Origin: Spirogloea muscicola
Lineage: Eukaryota; Streptophyta; Zygnematophyceae; Spirogloeales; Spirogloeaceae
Length of the DNA: 12,158 nt
Direction of reading: 5' to 3'
NCBI GenBank assembly: GCA_009602725.1
Contig: WELB01000097.1
Location: 34,601-46,758, forward strand
Shown: one piece after another, positions 1 to 8,165 of the stretch
How the letters are laid out: the number at the start of each line of letters is the position of its first letter
How positions within the stretch are numbered: position 1 is the stretch's first letter
Program-made: the position numbers and the translations under genes
The notes under the pieces: generated by a model
The model's database searches: none
What the model saw: the letters and a program-made list of their open reading frames with translations, nothing else
Told to the model about the DNA's origin: nothing

Positions 1-166
1 CCCCCCCCCCCCCCCCCTCTCCCCACCCTCCGGCCAGCTTCGGCCTGGCTCGGCCTTCCCCTCCTCTTTCTCCAGCCTGCCTCTACTGTCTCACTGAAAG
101 TTGCAACCTCCGCCTCCTCTGTCCTCTGCCACCGCTTCTCACGCCAGCCGCCGCGGCGCTTTGTAG
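1..166 (+). other. PTB intron upstream of first visible exon
   Basis: This stretch shows no RRM-like coding. It opens with a run of 17 C and continues C/T-rich, ending in a TTTGTAG acceptor at 160-166. An in-frame TAG at 164-166 fits an intron boundary directly before the exon at 167. RRM1 and the start codon of the PTB gene must lie to the left. The long C-run may be inexact in length because such runs are hard to sequence. Confidence 0.6.
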
Positions 167-3119
167 GACCAGCAGCCGAATCGCATTCTGCTCGTCACTG
201 TGCACAACCCGCTCTACCCTATCACAGTCGACGTGCTCCACCAGGTCTTCTCACCGCATGGTTTCGTTGAGAAGATCGTCACCTTCCAGAAGTCCGCAGG
301 TCAGCCACCCTCATCGACATGTCTGTAGCACGCTGCTGTTCTTGCACTGTACCTCAATCACCTGCTGGGGTAAATGCCGTGAGGCGTCGGCAGCATCTGC
401 GCGGCTTATGCTGCTGCCGTTGTGTGCCGCTCCTGTACATCGAACAGGCCTGCAGGCACTCGTGCAATTTCAGTCGCAACACAGTGCCGAGCAGTCCCGC
501 AACACACTGCAGGTAAGCAGAGCTGAGTCCCGTTGCGAGGGGAATGCCACTTTGCATCCTTCCTTAGAAGTCATCTTCTGCAAGTTTCCAATATTAACGT
601 TGTCAAATGGAATGGCGCCTACCTTCAGTAGCTTGCGAGCCACAGCCTCCTTTTCGCCTGCACACCACCATTGGCACACCGCCAGTAGCAGTTGCTGACA
701 GCTGTGATTCTGTTGCTTACTTGCGCATTGGTGGACTTAGGGGCGCAATGTCTACGACGGCTGCTGCACGCTTGACATCCAATTTTCCAAGTGAGCTCAG
801 CCACTCTCGCTGCAGCTAGCTGCAGCCATGCAAGGGAAGGCAACAGCCTTTGGGTTGGACTGTGGAGTTGACCTGACTCCGTACGACCTCCCTCCTCCTT
901 CCCTGTCTCTCTCCAGCCTGCAAGAGCTGCAGGTGAACTACAACAACGAGCGGACGCGGGACTTTACCAACTCGGCGCTGCCGGCAGAGAGTGCCAATCG
1001 TCACGCTGCTGCGCAGCATGCTGGCAACATTGTGGTGAGTTCACGGAGCTCATCGCCGTTGTGCATCATCTGAGAGAGCCCAGTTCTGGAGCAGCGCCCA
1101 ATCGAGCTATGGTGGGCAATACATGCCCGTGTGTGCAGCGCGGGCACAGCTGCTTCTTATTGTATCCTGTTGCTATTCTCCATGCAGACTTCGCTCTTCG
1201 GTGCTGGCGCCCAGCAACAGATGTATTCTATGGCCGGCGGCCCACGGCCTGGTGTGCCCTCACTTTCCGTCTAATGTCTTTTGCTGTCATACTTCGGCCA
1301 CCACATGTCTATGTTGCCAACTGTTATTTATTGCCTGCTCTGAGCTCTTCTTGCACTGCAACAAGCTTCAATAGCTTTGAGGCGACAAGCCCTCTATTTT
1401 AGGATCCAGCCACCAGCATCAATGGATGACGCCTGCCACCGACGAGACTGTTATCTCTTCGCCTGCCGCTGCTTGCAAACTGTCGCTCCTCGCTTCTCTA
1501 GCGAGGAGCGTGCCTGCCACCCTTGCCAGCTGACTATATGAGGAGGTCGCAACGCGGCTGGAGGCAGCGAGTGGCCGTGATACATGTTAAGCGGCGCCTG
1601 TTGAGGAAGTTGAGATGAGCGGAAAGACCTGGACTGATGGCATACTGCTCCACATGATGTGCAGGCTTTGCGCCACGGATTCCTGCACCAGGCATGATGA
1701 ACATCTTCCCGGTGGGCTGCCAGAAGCCGTCAAGTCTACCCATCCTTGTCCTTGGTCTTTGTTTCCGCGTCTCCTTTCTCATATTACACTGTATGACTGG
1801 GCTTAGAGGAAACAATCTTGTAGTCAGCCCACATATCTCTCCAATTCTACCTCTGCAGAGGGATCCCGAGCTCAATTTGCCAGAAGCACCTCTGGCTGTG
1901 GTGTGTGGTTCAATTGCCTCTGTAACATCACAAGTCTTTGACTGCTGCGGTTGTACTGGCAACAGGCGAATCTAAACGCAGCGGCGGCAGCCACGGTGGC
2001 ATTTGGTGGCCAGTTACCACCTGGCGTAACCGGCACCAATGACAAGACCACCATCCTTGTCTCCAACCTCAACCAAGAGGTCCGAAGCTGCCAGAGTAGA
2101 CAGCGAGAAGCGGCTGATGAGTGCTTGCTGCCAGCCTCCTTCCAAAAGTCATCAGTCATGACAAGCATTTTGTACGCAGCTGATGCTCCTCCTTTTGAAC
2201 ATTCGCAGATTGTGGATCCCGACAAGCTTTTCAACCTTTTCTCCAATTACGGCAATGTGCTGAAGATAAAGATGCTGCATAACAAGCCTGATCACGCGCT
2301 TGTTGAGATGGGTGATGGATTGCAAGCGGAGCTCGCCATCAACTTTCTGAAGGTCGGGCTTCTTAACAACCTCTTTCTAGTCGGATTTATGGTTCAACGT
2401 GTTGAGTGTGGTGTATATATTCCTTCGCAGGGTTTGCTTACCCAGGAAGACGATGGTCAATGATGATGTCATCTATCAAACCAGAGACATTCACGCAATT
2501 GAGGCTGAGCATGATTCCAAACGATTTTGCAAGTCCTGGCGCACACTTTTGCCGCCTCACGCCACAATTCAATGCAGGGTGCAATGCTGTTCGGGAAGAA
2601 GATGGAGCTTAACTACAGCAAGCATCCGCACATCAACCCTTCGCCAGACACGCGGGACTTCTCCTCCTCCAACCTCAACCGCTTCAACCGCAGCGGCGCA
2701 AAGAATTACCGGCACTGCTGCCCTCCTACACGCATGCTGCACGCCTCCAACCTCCCAGCTGATGCCACGACTGACTTTCTCACGGTGCACCTTGCTCCTC
2801 ACGGCGTCATCCAGGTGGACACTCTACCAGCTTCTGCTTCTCCTCCCTCCAACTTCTTACCTATTTCCTCTTTCCCTCGTTGCTTCCTATTGTCACTCTG
2901 CTTTTGTCCCATGCTAACTCCTAAACCTGGGTGCCTTCCAACGCCCATCCGTCCTCTCGCATGCAGGGTGCCAAGATGCTGGACAACAACGGGAAGAAGC
3001 AGATCCTGGTGCTGTTTGCCACAGAAGCCGAGGCCACGGATGCGCTTGCCTGCCTCCACACATCCCTTCTCAATGGCTCCTCCCTCCGGCTCGCTTTCTC
3101 AAAGCTCTCCACATTATAA
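167..3119 (+). CDS. PTB3: PTB3-like polypyrimidine tract-binding protein (5' partial, 10 exons)
   Basis: RNA-binding splicing and translation regulator of the hnRNP I family, acting in nucleus and cytoplasm on CU-rich RNA. Exons seen: 167-299, 448-512, 741-790, 917-1034, 1188-1251, 1665-1711, 1966-2079, 2209-2352, 2578-2814, 2967-3119. Phases agree at all junctions and give 374 residues plus TAA. RRM2 spans about residues 4-83 (RNILLVTV-type start NRILLVTV, then VDVLHQVFSPHGFVEKIV). A Gly/Pro/Gln linker follows. RRM3 is about 187-258 (TTILVSNLN, PDHALVEMGDG) and RRM4 about 297-372 (RMLHASNLP, KKQILVLF). Wording is that of plant PTB3 proteins rather than plant PTB1/2. RRM1 and the start are outside the window. 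Exons 5 and 6 (the linker) are the least certain; exon 6 was placed because G|GC phase joining gives PGFAPRIPAPGMMNIFP. Several donors are weak (GTCCGA, GTCGGG). Confidence 0.92.
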
Positions 3120-3580
3120 GATGATCCCTGCTTCCCCCCCCCCCCCACCTCCTTCCTGCTTCCTCCCCACCCCACCTCCTTCACCCCTGCTCATCATCAC
3201 TCAACCTCGCTCACACGCCTGCCAGTCCACTTCATCCGCCACCCCCCCCCCTTCTTGCCTATCCTCAATCATGCGCCATCTGACCCTCTCTTAGCCACTT
3301 TCACACTTGGCCGGATGACTGCTCCGCTCTCTTCTTCTAAGCACTTCAAAGTGGTGTCTTTGCCTGCCCCCTGTCCTGCAGGCTTTGTAGACTTCCCTGT
3401 CTTTTCTCCCATTTGGCAGCGTCCATAGTGTCCCCCTTCGCGTCCTCCTAGTCACTCCTACACCTGGGAGAAGGTCCTGTAGAGCATTGCGCCGAGCTGT
3501 GCCAACGTCCTCGAGGCCCCCGCTTTAGTCAGCCCCCCGAGAATGGGCCCAAATCTGGCCGACCTCCTTGGCCTTGGTCG

Positions 3581-3612
3581 TTGTCAAAGGATTGTGCCGA
3601 AGTCCTTGACAA
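3581..3612. repeat. Imperfect hairpin in convergent region
   Basis: TTGTCAAAGGA at 3581-3591 can pair with TCCTTGACAA at 3603-3612: ten base pairs with one bulged A and an 11-nt loop. It lies about 460 bp past the PTB stop. It may be a 3' end structure or chance. Confidence 0.5.
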
Positions 3613-3850
3613 CACCATCTCTCTTGCAGAGTGTTGCCACTTCACTTCCCACCACACAAGTCTAAGTTGATAATCAAAAGTTGCTCTCTTGCTCAGACGC
3701 CTTCATTGGTGGCGGTATGTGCAAGTCCGTCCAGTAATCCTCCGCTTGGGAGCAGTAGCAGACAGGGATGCCAAGGTTATCTCCAAAGCTCCAGCAGTCG
3801 TTCACATGGAGGCCGAAGCAATTGCCACAAGCATGCACAATAGGGACAGT

Positions 3851-3869
3851 AGCATGTCGAAGACATGCT
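3851..3869. repeat. Perfect 8-bp hairpin downstream of TBL stop
   Basis: AGCATGTC (3851-3858), loop GAA, then GACATGCT (3862-3869) is a perfect stem. Read on the TBL transcript strand the loop is UUC. It begins about 70 nt after the TBL stop codon, so it is probably in the 3' UTR. Its function is unknown. Confidence 0.65.
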
Positions 3870-3937
3870 GCGCTTCGCCCCACCTCCAGCTTTGCTGAAC
3901 TTGGGCGGGCCTGGGAGGAGAGGCGAACTTGGCATCC

Positions 3938-6726
3938 TCAGCCTGCATCAAGATCTCTCACAGGTAGCCGTGGTGGCGTGGAAGGCATCAGTTTGCCAAG
4001 GCGATGCCGCCTCCGTCGCCACGCTGCAGCGAGCGTGGCGTGCAAAACCTGAGTCCAGGCATCGGGCACGCCTGGCACGCACCAGTGCTTGCAGTCGTGC
4101 AGCTCGCGCGTCTTGCGCCGCTTGCGTGGTGGCCGCCGGTAAAAGCCAGGATGCCCGTCCTTGCGGAATGCTGACATGTACGCTAGGTCCATGAAGTCGA
4201 CCGTCGTCCCCTGCAAAATGAGCAAGGCAAAGGCCAAGCCACAGGCCGAGTGAGCACCCTAAGCTTCGCAGGTGCCCTCTCTCCTCCCTCTCTCATCCTA
4301 CCTCCTCCAGTGGACCTCCGGTATCTGTAGTGTGTACCTAAGGACGAGTACCAGGCACCTCATTCACATCAAGCTGCACCTCCGTTCCCCCCTCCCAAAC
4401 CTCCCTGCCCCAACCCCTGGCACCCCTCCACTGACCTGGAACACCATGCTGCATTGCTCGTTGTAGCGAACAAAATTGGGCTTGCGGGCAGCACCAGTAG
4501 TGCCCCCATCCTCGGCGTACATGCGTGCTTCCATCTCCGCTGCGTCGGTGATTAGGTTCGTGGACGTGCACAGGCCAGTCGCGTTGCCCACAATGCCGCC
4601 CTGCCCGACCCAGTGCTCTGGCAGATTCGAGTGGAAGACCACTGGGCCTGCAAACTGCGCCACATTGAGGGCGGTGGAGAATGCTTGGAGACCCTCCGTG
4701 TATGCGGCCAGCGGGTCGAGGTCCAAGTCTGGGCCCCCCTGCAGACCAAGTATAGCCATTATGGCCATTAGAGAAAGGGACACAACATCACAAGGAAAGA
4801 CTGACATGGAGAGAGGGAAAGGTGAGGATGTAAGGTAGGAGGAAAGGAATCGTAGTGGAGGGGGGGGGGTAGGCACAGAAGCGCTTCTGCCTCCTTCGTT
4901 CTCCCTCTGCATGTCCTGCTCGCCTCCTCTCCTCCCTCTTTGACCCACACCCTCTTACTGTGTGTATCCTCCTTTCAAAGGGCATAACAAATTTTCTAAA
5001 GTCATTCCCTTATACTCGCTCTGTTTTGCTACCATCTGACAACGGAGTCACCGTTCCACCATTAACCACACAACCAGATGCCACTCACCTTGTGAAAGGC
5101 CTTGGGGCGCGCAGAGGCCCACCAGGAGCCGGAGCCGGCAACCAGCGCATCATACAGCGGCAGGCGGCCAGCCCAAGTGGCATCGGGATGGTCCAACCGC
5201 AGGCGGCAGGCGCCCCCTGTGTGCGTCTCTGAGGGGTGCTCGTCGGCAACAAGGTAGACCGAGAAGACAAGCTCCACAGTGGCATTGTGGCGGGGAAAAG
5301 CATGGGCTATCACTGACGGCGCAGGCTCGCTCGTCTGTCGGAGGTGGGATGGGGGTGAAGGTGGTGAGAGGAGACGGCATGAACCAATTATATCCTAAGA
5401 AGAAGGATTTGGCTGAGTGCCAGGAGGACAGGGAGGAGAGCAAGGGGGGGGACCAGAGAGGTAATCATTGTGATTGGGATAAGTGAAGAATAACGGTTGT
5501 GAAATACTATCTGAAAGGGGGGGATGGAGGGGGGATATAAGGAGGGAGGAGGTGAAGGATTGAGGCAGGGAGGAAGGAGGACGAGAAACAGAGGGTCACC
5601 TCGATGTTGGGGTCAGCCGCCCAAAGGAGGCACATGAGCGCCTCGTAGAGGTTGCGGGTGATTGAGTCGCCGACGATGCCCAGCCGCCGGCCCGCCAGCA
5701 TCGCCAGGAACGCTGCGCCGTCGAACGGCTCCAGGTCGCACTGCGCCGGCTGCTCAATGGCCAGCGGCCACCGGCCACTCTGAGTTGCAAGTCGGAGGAG
5801 CCCTGGCAAAAGAAGCTCACCTCGGCAAATCCACGTCTCTTCTTGGAGGCGCAGCAGACTGTCAGTCAAGGCCAAGCACAATGAGCGGGCCCAGAGTGGA
5901 GAGTGGAGACGGCGGGACGGGCTGGGCGAGGGAGGAGAGAGGCTGAGGACACACCTGCCACCGCCAGTGCAGGTACTCGGTGTCCGGCCGCCCGTTCGCC
6001 CGGCAGTTCTCCTGGGAGTGCAGTGCTACTTCAGCTGGAGATGGCAATGGCGGCTCCAGGAGCCGGAGCTGGAGGGAGGCCGGAGCTGGCCGCTGCATCA
6101 ACGGCCGCAGCCGGCGTGCGTTGTTGGGGCCCTCGGCGGCGGACCTGGTAGCGAACGAAGGGGCAGCCGTCGCCGTACGGCGGCGCCGGCGCGCTGCTGC
6201 CGCTGTGCACCCACGAGCCCGTCGCGAGGTCGCAGCCGCTGCCGCCATCGCCGTCATCCTCGTCGTCGTCCGCCGCTGCAAAACGGGGAATGCGGCTGCT
6301 GTTATCAAAATAGCGGCTGTAAAAGTCAGCCAGGTGCATACAGAGGTGTTCAAGACTATATCAGCGGAGATTGTAAGTGATACGTTGGCAGACTGTATTA
6401 GCAAATGCTGCACAGGAAGGTGGGCGGCGGCGCTTGTGGGCGCCGACGCAGCTCGGGACCTGCATAGCCTCCATGTTCCCTCATTCAGGAGGGTTTAGGG
6501 TTTGGATATTAGGGTTCGGGTTTATGGCGGATGCGGGAGGTAGGGAGGGAGGAGGGAGCGGGGCTCACCGCCGCCGGCCGCGGCGTCGTAAGCGGCGTAG
6601 ACGGCGGCCTCGGCGCCGGCACCGCCGCCGCCGTCGCCGCCAGCGGCCAGCCCGCTNACGGCGGCGGCGGCGGCGGCGGCGGAGCTTGGAGCTGGGGAGC
6701 TGCAGCAGGGGGGGCTGGAGCTGGAA
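3938..6726 (-). CDS. TBL: TBL / PC-esterase family polysaccharide O-acyltransferase
   Basis: Family members are Golgi type II membrane proteins that move acetyl groups onto cell-wall polysaccharides. Exons on the minus strand: 6726?-6569, 6275-6145, 6011-5955, 5749-5600, 5334-5089, 4738-4436, 4210-3938 (TGA at 3940-3938); all phases agree. Exon 2 holds the PMR5N-type start GCDLATGSWV and CPFVRYQ; exon 3 NCRANGRPD and HWRWQ; exon 4 the GDS nucleophile block GIVGDSITRN; exon 5 LPLYDALVAGSGSWW; exon 7 RKDGHPGFY and the D-x-x-H block DCKHWCVPGVPDAW. Both catalytic motifs are intact. From exon 2 the protein is 386 residues. The N-terminus is unresolved: exon 1 is Ala/Gly/Ser-rich, includes an N at 6657, and shows no membrane anchor, so a further upstream exon may exist. 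An alternative start is the ATG at 6339, reading straight into exon 2. Acceptor substrate cannot be told. Confidence 0.88.
4211..4435 (-). other. TBL intron 6
   Basis: 225-nt intron with GTCAGT donor and TTTTGCAG acceptor. It is a multiple of three, but reading in frame meets a TGA, so retention would truncate the protein before the DCKHW catalytic block. Confidence 0.8.
4739..5088 (-). other. TBL intron 5 (350 nt)
   Basis: GTGAGT donor, TCTGCAG acceptor. It contains a run of 10 G at 4860-4869 on the plus strand, which is poly-C in the transcript, inside a CU-rich stretch. No exon was seen in it. Confidence 0.8.
6276..6568 (-). other. TBL intron 1 (or 5' leader), holds telomere-like repeat
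   Basis: GTGAGC donor at 6568 and TTTTGCAG acceptor ending at 6276 join GGCG|CG in a phase that keeps exon 1 and exon 2 in one frame (AAAGGAADDDEDD). If the ATG at 6339 is the true start, the part above it would be 5' leader or promoter instead. Confidence 0.55.
6491..6523. repeat. Degenerate TTTAGGG (plant-type telomeric) repeats
   Basis: The plus strand carries GGGTTTAGGGTTT, then TTAGGGTTCGGGTTTA. On the TBL coding strand these read AAACCCTAAA and AACCCTAA, the telo-box form seen in plant promoters, leaders and first introns. The run is too short and degenerate to be a chromosome end. Confidence 0.75.
6659..6682. repeat. (CGG)8 trinucleotide repeat
   Basis: Eight CGG units, read as a polyalanine run on the TBL strand (proposed exon 1). 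An undetermined base lies at 6657 beside it, so the unit count may be unreliable. Shorter GCC/CGG-rich sequence extends to both sides. Confidence 0.85.
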
Positions 6727-6840
6727 CTGTCGGTGCGTTCCGATGCAACGCAATGTTTGTGAGCGGCCAGTCCAAAAGGATGTACAAGCACTGGAGGCCC
6801 ACGGACCTCCACGGGTGCTACGGGAGTCGGTGGCCCTGTC

Positions 6841-6923
6841 ATGCCTCTGGCTCTGGCCAGGGGACATACTTCCAGGAGCATAGCCTCTCCGACCTGCGCC
6901 TGCTTAGCAGGGGTTACTGAGTG
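6841..6923 (-). repeat. 111-bp repeat module, inverted partial copy
   Basis: The reverse complement runs from CACTCAGTAAC to GGCCAGAGCCAGAGGCA and matches the copies at 7716-7826 and 8009-8119, but stops inside the hairpin part: after AGAGGCA the sequence diverges. Similarity continues upstream to about 6960 with a flank reading GACAAGCACACAA then AACAAAGCAGCT, also found before the copy at 7716. It sits just upstream of the proposed first TBL exon. Confidence 0.85.
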
Positions 6924-7029
6924 GTTAGTAGCTAGCTGCTTTGTTTTTTCTTGTGTGCTTGTCATTTCTGCTGCTTCGCCTTAGGGCTTCGCCTGGCTTC
7001 CCCCCCCCTCTTCTTGTACTCTGTTCATT

Positions 7030-7085
7030 CTTTTTTGGGCTGGCTGTTCCAGCCCATATTCTCAATGGGCGAGCCCTTCTTCTCC
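7030..7085 (-). repeat. Hairpin/A-run repeat, inverted copy
   Basis: On the minus strand: GGGCTCGCCCATTGAGA, then the stem GGGCTGG / CCAGCCC (7055-7037) with a 5-nt loop, followed by six A. Same layout as the copies at 7478-7524 and 7931-7976. Confidence 0.85.
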
Positions 7086-7169
7086 TCTGTCATGCTCGCT
7101 GCTGGCTGCTGGCCTTCCAACAAGACGAAAATACTCTTCGAAGACAGACGCTTCCAGTAGAATAAGACC

Positions 7170-7268
7170 GTGTATTAGAAAGAGATGTAGGCCAAATGGC
7201 CAGGTACGAAGGCAAGCACATCTACAGATCTACATAACCTACAGCAGATTGACACGCTCAATAACCAC
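7170..7268 (+). repeat. 99-bp direct repeat, copy 1
   Basis: Runs from GTGTATTAGAAAGAGATGTA to CGCTCAATAACCAC and matches 7559-7657 with scattered substitutions. A shared core is GTAGGCCAAATGGCCA. No open frame is preserved that I recognise. Confidence 0.85.
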
Positions 7269-7413
7269 GGGTCAAAACATAAAGGTCACTACTCGATGCA
7301 TGAATACTAGATGCCAGGAACGGAGCCCTTCTGCCACCTACTAGAGCTCGCCCAGCTTTCTGGTGCAAGGCACTAGCCTGAGCACGCTGCAAACAGGCCG
7401 CAGTAGAGGGCGA

Positions 7414-7445
7414 TGTGCGTGTGTGTGCGCGTGTGTGTGGGTGTT
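7414..7445. repeat. GT/GC microsatellite
   Basis: An alternating purine-pyrimidine run of TG, CG and GT steps (TGTGCGTGTGTGTGCGCGTG and onward). It lies between the inverted and forward halves of the repeat block and could adopt Z-form. Confidence 0.8.
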
Positions 7446-7448
7446 TCT

Positions 7449-7488
7449 ATGGGCGAGCAATTTCTGTGAGAAGAAAGTGCTCGCCCAT
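7449..7488. repeat. 11-bp perfect inverted repeat
   Basis: ATGGGCGAGCA at 7449-7459 and TGCTCGCCCAT at 7478-7488, separated by 18 nt. The right arm is the start of the hairpin/A-run repeat at 7478-7524, so the left arm is an inverted scrap of the same element. Confidence 0.85.
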
Positions 7489-7524
7489 TGAGAGTAGGGG
7501 CTGGAAAAGCCAGCCCAAAAAAAA
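7478..7524 (+). repeat. Hairpin/A-run repeat, forward copy
   Basis: TGCTCGCCCATTGAGA, then GGGCTGG (7498-7504), loop AAAAG, CCAGCCC (7510-7516) and eight A. The stem is perfect. Confidence 0.85.
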
Positions 7525-7558
7525 TCAACGAAGGACGAGAAGGGGGCCAGGAAATCTC

Positions 7559-7657
7559 GTGTATAAGAAACAAATGTAGGCCAAATGGCCAAGTACAAAG
7601 GCAAGCACATCTGAAGATCTACATAAACTACATCAGATTGACCCGCTCAATAACCAC
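7559..7657 (+). repeat. 99-bp direct repeat, copy 2
   Basis: Second copy of the unit at 7170-7268, roughly 90 per cent identical by eye. It is placed between the forward hairpin copy and the 111-bp module, a spot where the inverted copy near 6930-7030 lacks it. Confidence 0.85.
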
Positions 7658-7715
7658 CAGGGCCAGGGGAAGCGCTAAGAAAGACAAGCACACAAAGAAC
7701 AAAGCAGCTATGGAT

Positions 7716-7826
7716 CACTCAGTAACTCCTGCTAAGCAGCCTCAGGTCAGAGACGCTAGGCTCCTGGAAGTGGGTCCCCCGGCCAGAGCCAGAGGCAGCA
7801 GCGAGGGCTCTGCCGGCCTGCAGGTG
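7716..7826 (+). repeat. 111-bp repeat module, forward copy A
   Basis: Differs from copy B (8009-8119) at about 12 of 111 positions by hand count, with no gaps. A 37-nt block from GGCCAGAGCC to GCCGGC is unchanged and can form an 11-bp stem with one bulged C (arms 7779-7790 and 7806-7816). Confidence 0.9.
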
Positions 7827-7930
7827 TGAGAGGCCAGCCCAGAAAAGAGATGGACAAAGTTGGAAGGTGCCGGATTCTAGACTCGAAGGTCCTCAGACGT
7901 AAGTGCGCGCCCATAGAGAAGAAAAGGAAA

Positions 7931-7976
7931 AGCTCGCCCATAAAAGAGAGGGGCTGGCAGAAGCCAGCCAAAAAAG
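7931..7976 (+). repeat. Hairpin/A-run repeat, second forward copy
   Basis: AGCTCGCCCATAAAAGAGAG, then GGCTGGC (7952-7958), loop AGAA, GCCAGCC (7963-7969) and six A. It loses the outer pair of the other copies but gains an inner pair, keeping seven base pairs. Confidence 0.85.
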
Positions 7977-8008
7977 AAGGGACAAAATCCAAAGAGCTAC
8001 AGGAGAAT

Positions 8009-8119
8009 CACTCAGTAACCTCTGCTAAGCAGCCGCAGGTCGGAGAGGCTAGGCTCGTTGAAGTGGGTCCTCTGGCCAGAGCCAGAGGCAGCAGCGAGGG
8101 CTCTGCCGGCACGAAGGTG
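8009..8119 (+). repeat. 111-bp repeat module, forward copy B
   Basis: Starts 293 bp after copy A, so the A-to-B stretch is one tandem period. Stem arms are 8072-8083 and 8099-8109, with one G-T wobble. A diverged scrap of the next unit follows (GCCCAAAAAGAATGGACAAA at 8124-8143). Confidence 0.9.
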
Positions 8120-8165
8120 CAACGCCCAAAAAGAATGGACAAAACTCAAAGAGCCAATAAGATGC

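Larger units (their letters stand above)
3120..3937. other. Convergent intergenic / 3' UTR region
   Basis: This lies between the PTB stop (plus strand) and the TBL stop (minus strand), so it should hold both 3' UTRs and both poly(A) sites. I see no convincing gene in it. It contains C-runs near 3136-3147 and 3242-3251 and two hairpins (listed separately). I saw neither AATAAA for PTB nor the TGTAA signal common in chlorophytes. Open frames here, such as the minus-strand one at 3674-3883, match nothing I recognise. Confidence 0.6.

Noticed and set aside
1951-2463. A 170-codon continuous open frame on the plus strand
   Set aside because: It merges two PTB exons with the stop-free intron 2080-2208 and intron sequence on both ends. 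Homology supports only 1966-2079 and 2209-2352.
3674-3883. Minus-strand 69-codon Cys-containing frame after the TBL stop
   Set aside because: No recognised motif and no splice link to TBL. It most likely lies in 3' UTR.
6180-6413. Minus-strand frame with a hydrophobic stretch (WLTFTAAILITAAAFPVL) that could be the TBL signal anchor
   Set aside because: It is in a different frame from GCDLATGSWV at the same place, and no intron could join them without losing one of the two.
6491-6523. Chromosome end
   Set aside because: The telomere-like run is short, degenerate and flanked on both sides by gene sequence.
6600-6682. Possible CpG-island promoter shared by TBL and a plus-strand gene
   Set aside because: No plus-strand gene follows until the window end, and the GC richness is explained by the (CGG)n tract.
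6941-7165. Plus-strand frame of hydrophobic residues that resembles a membrane segment
   Set aside because: It is the reverse strand of the hairpin/A-run repeat and T-rich flank. It has no family match and no splice context.
7170-8165. tRNA or tRNA-derived SINE head
   Set aside because: I could not find a convincing A box and B box at proper spacing in the repeat units.
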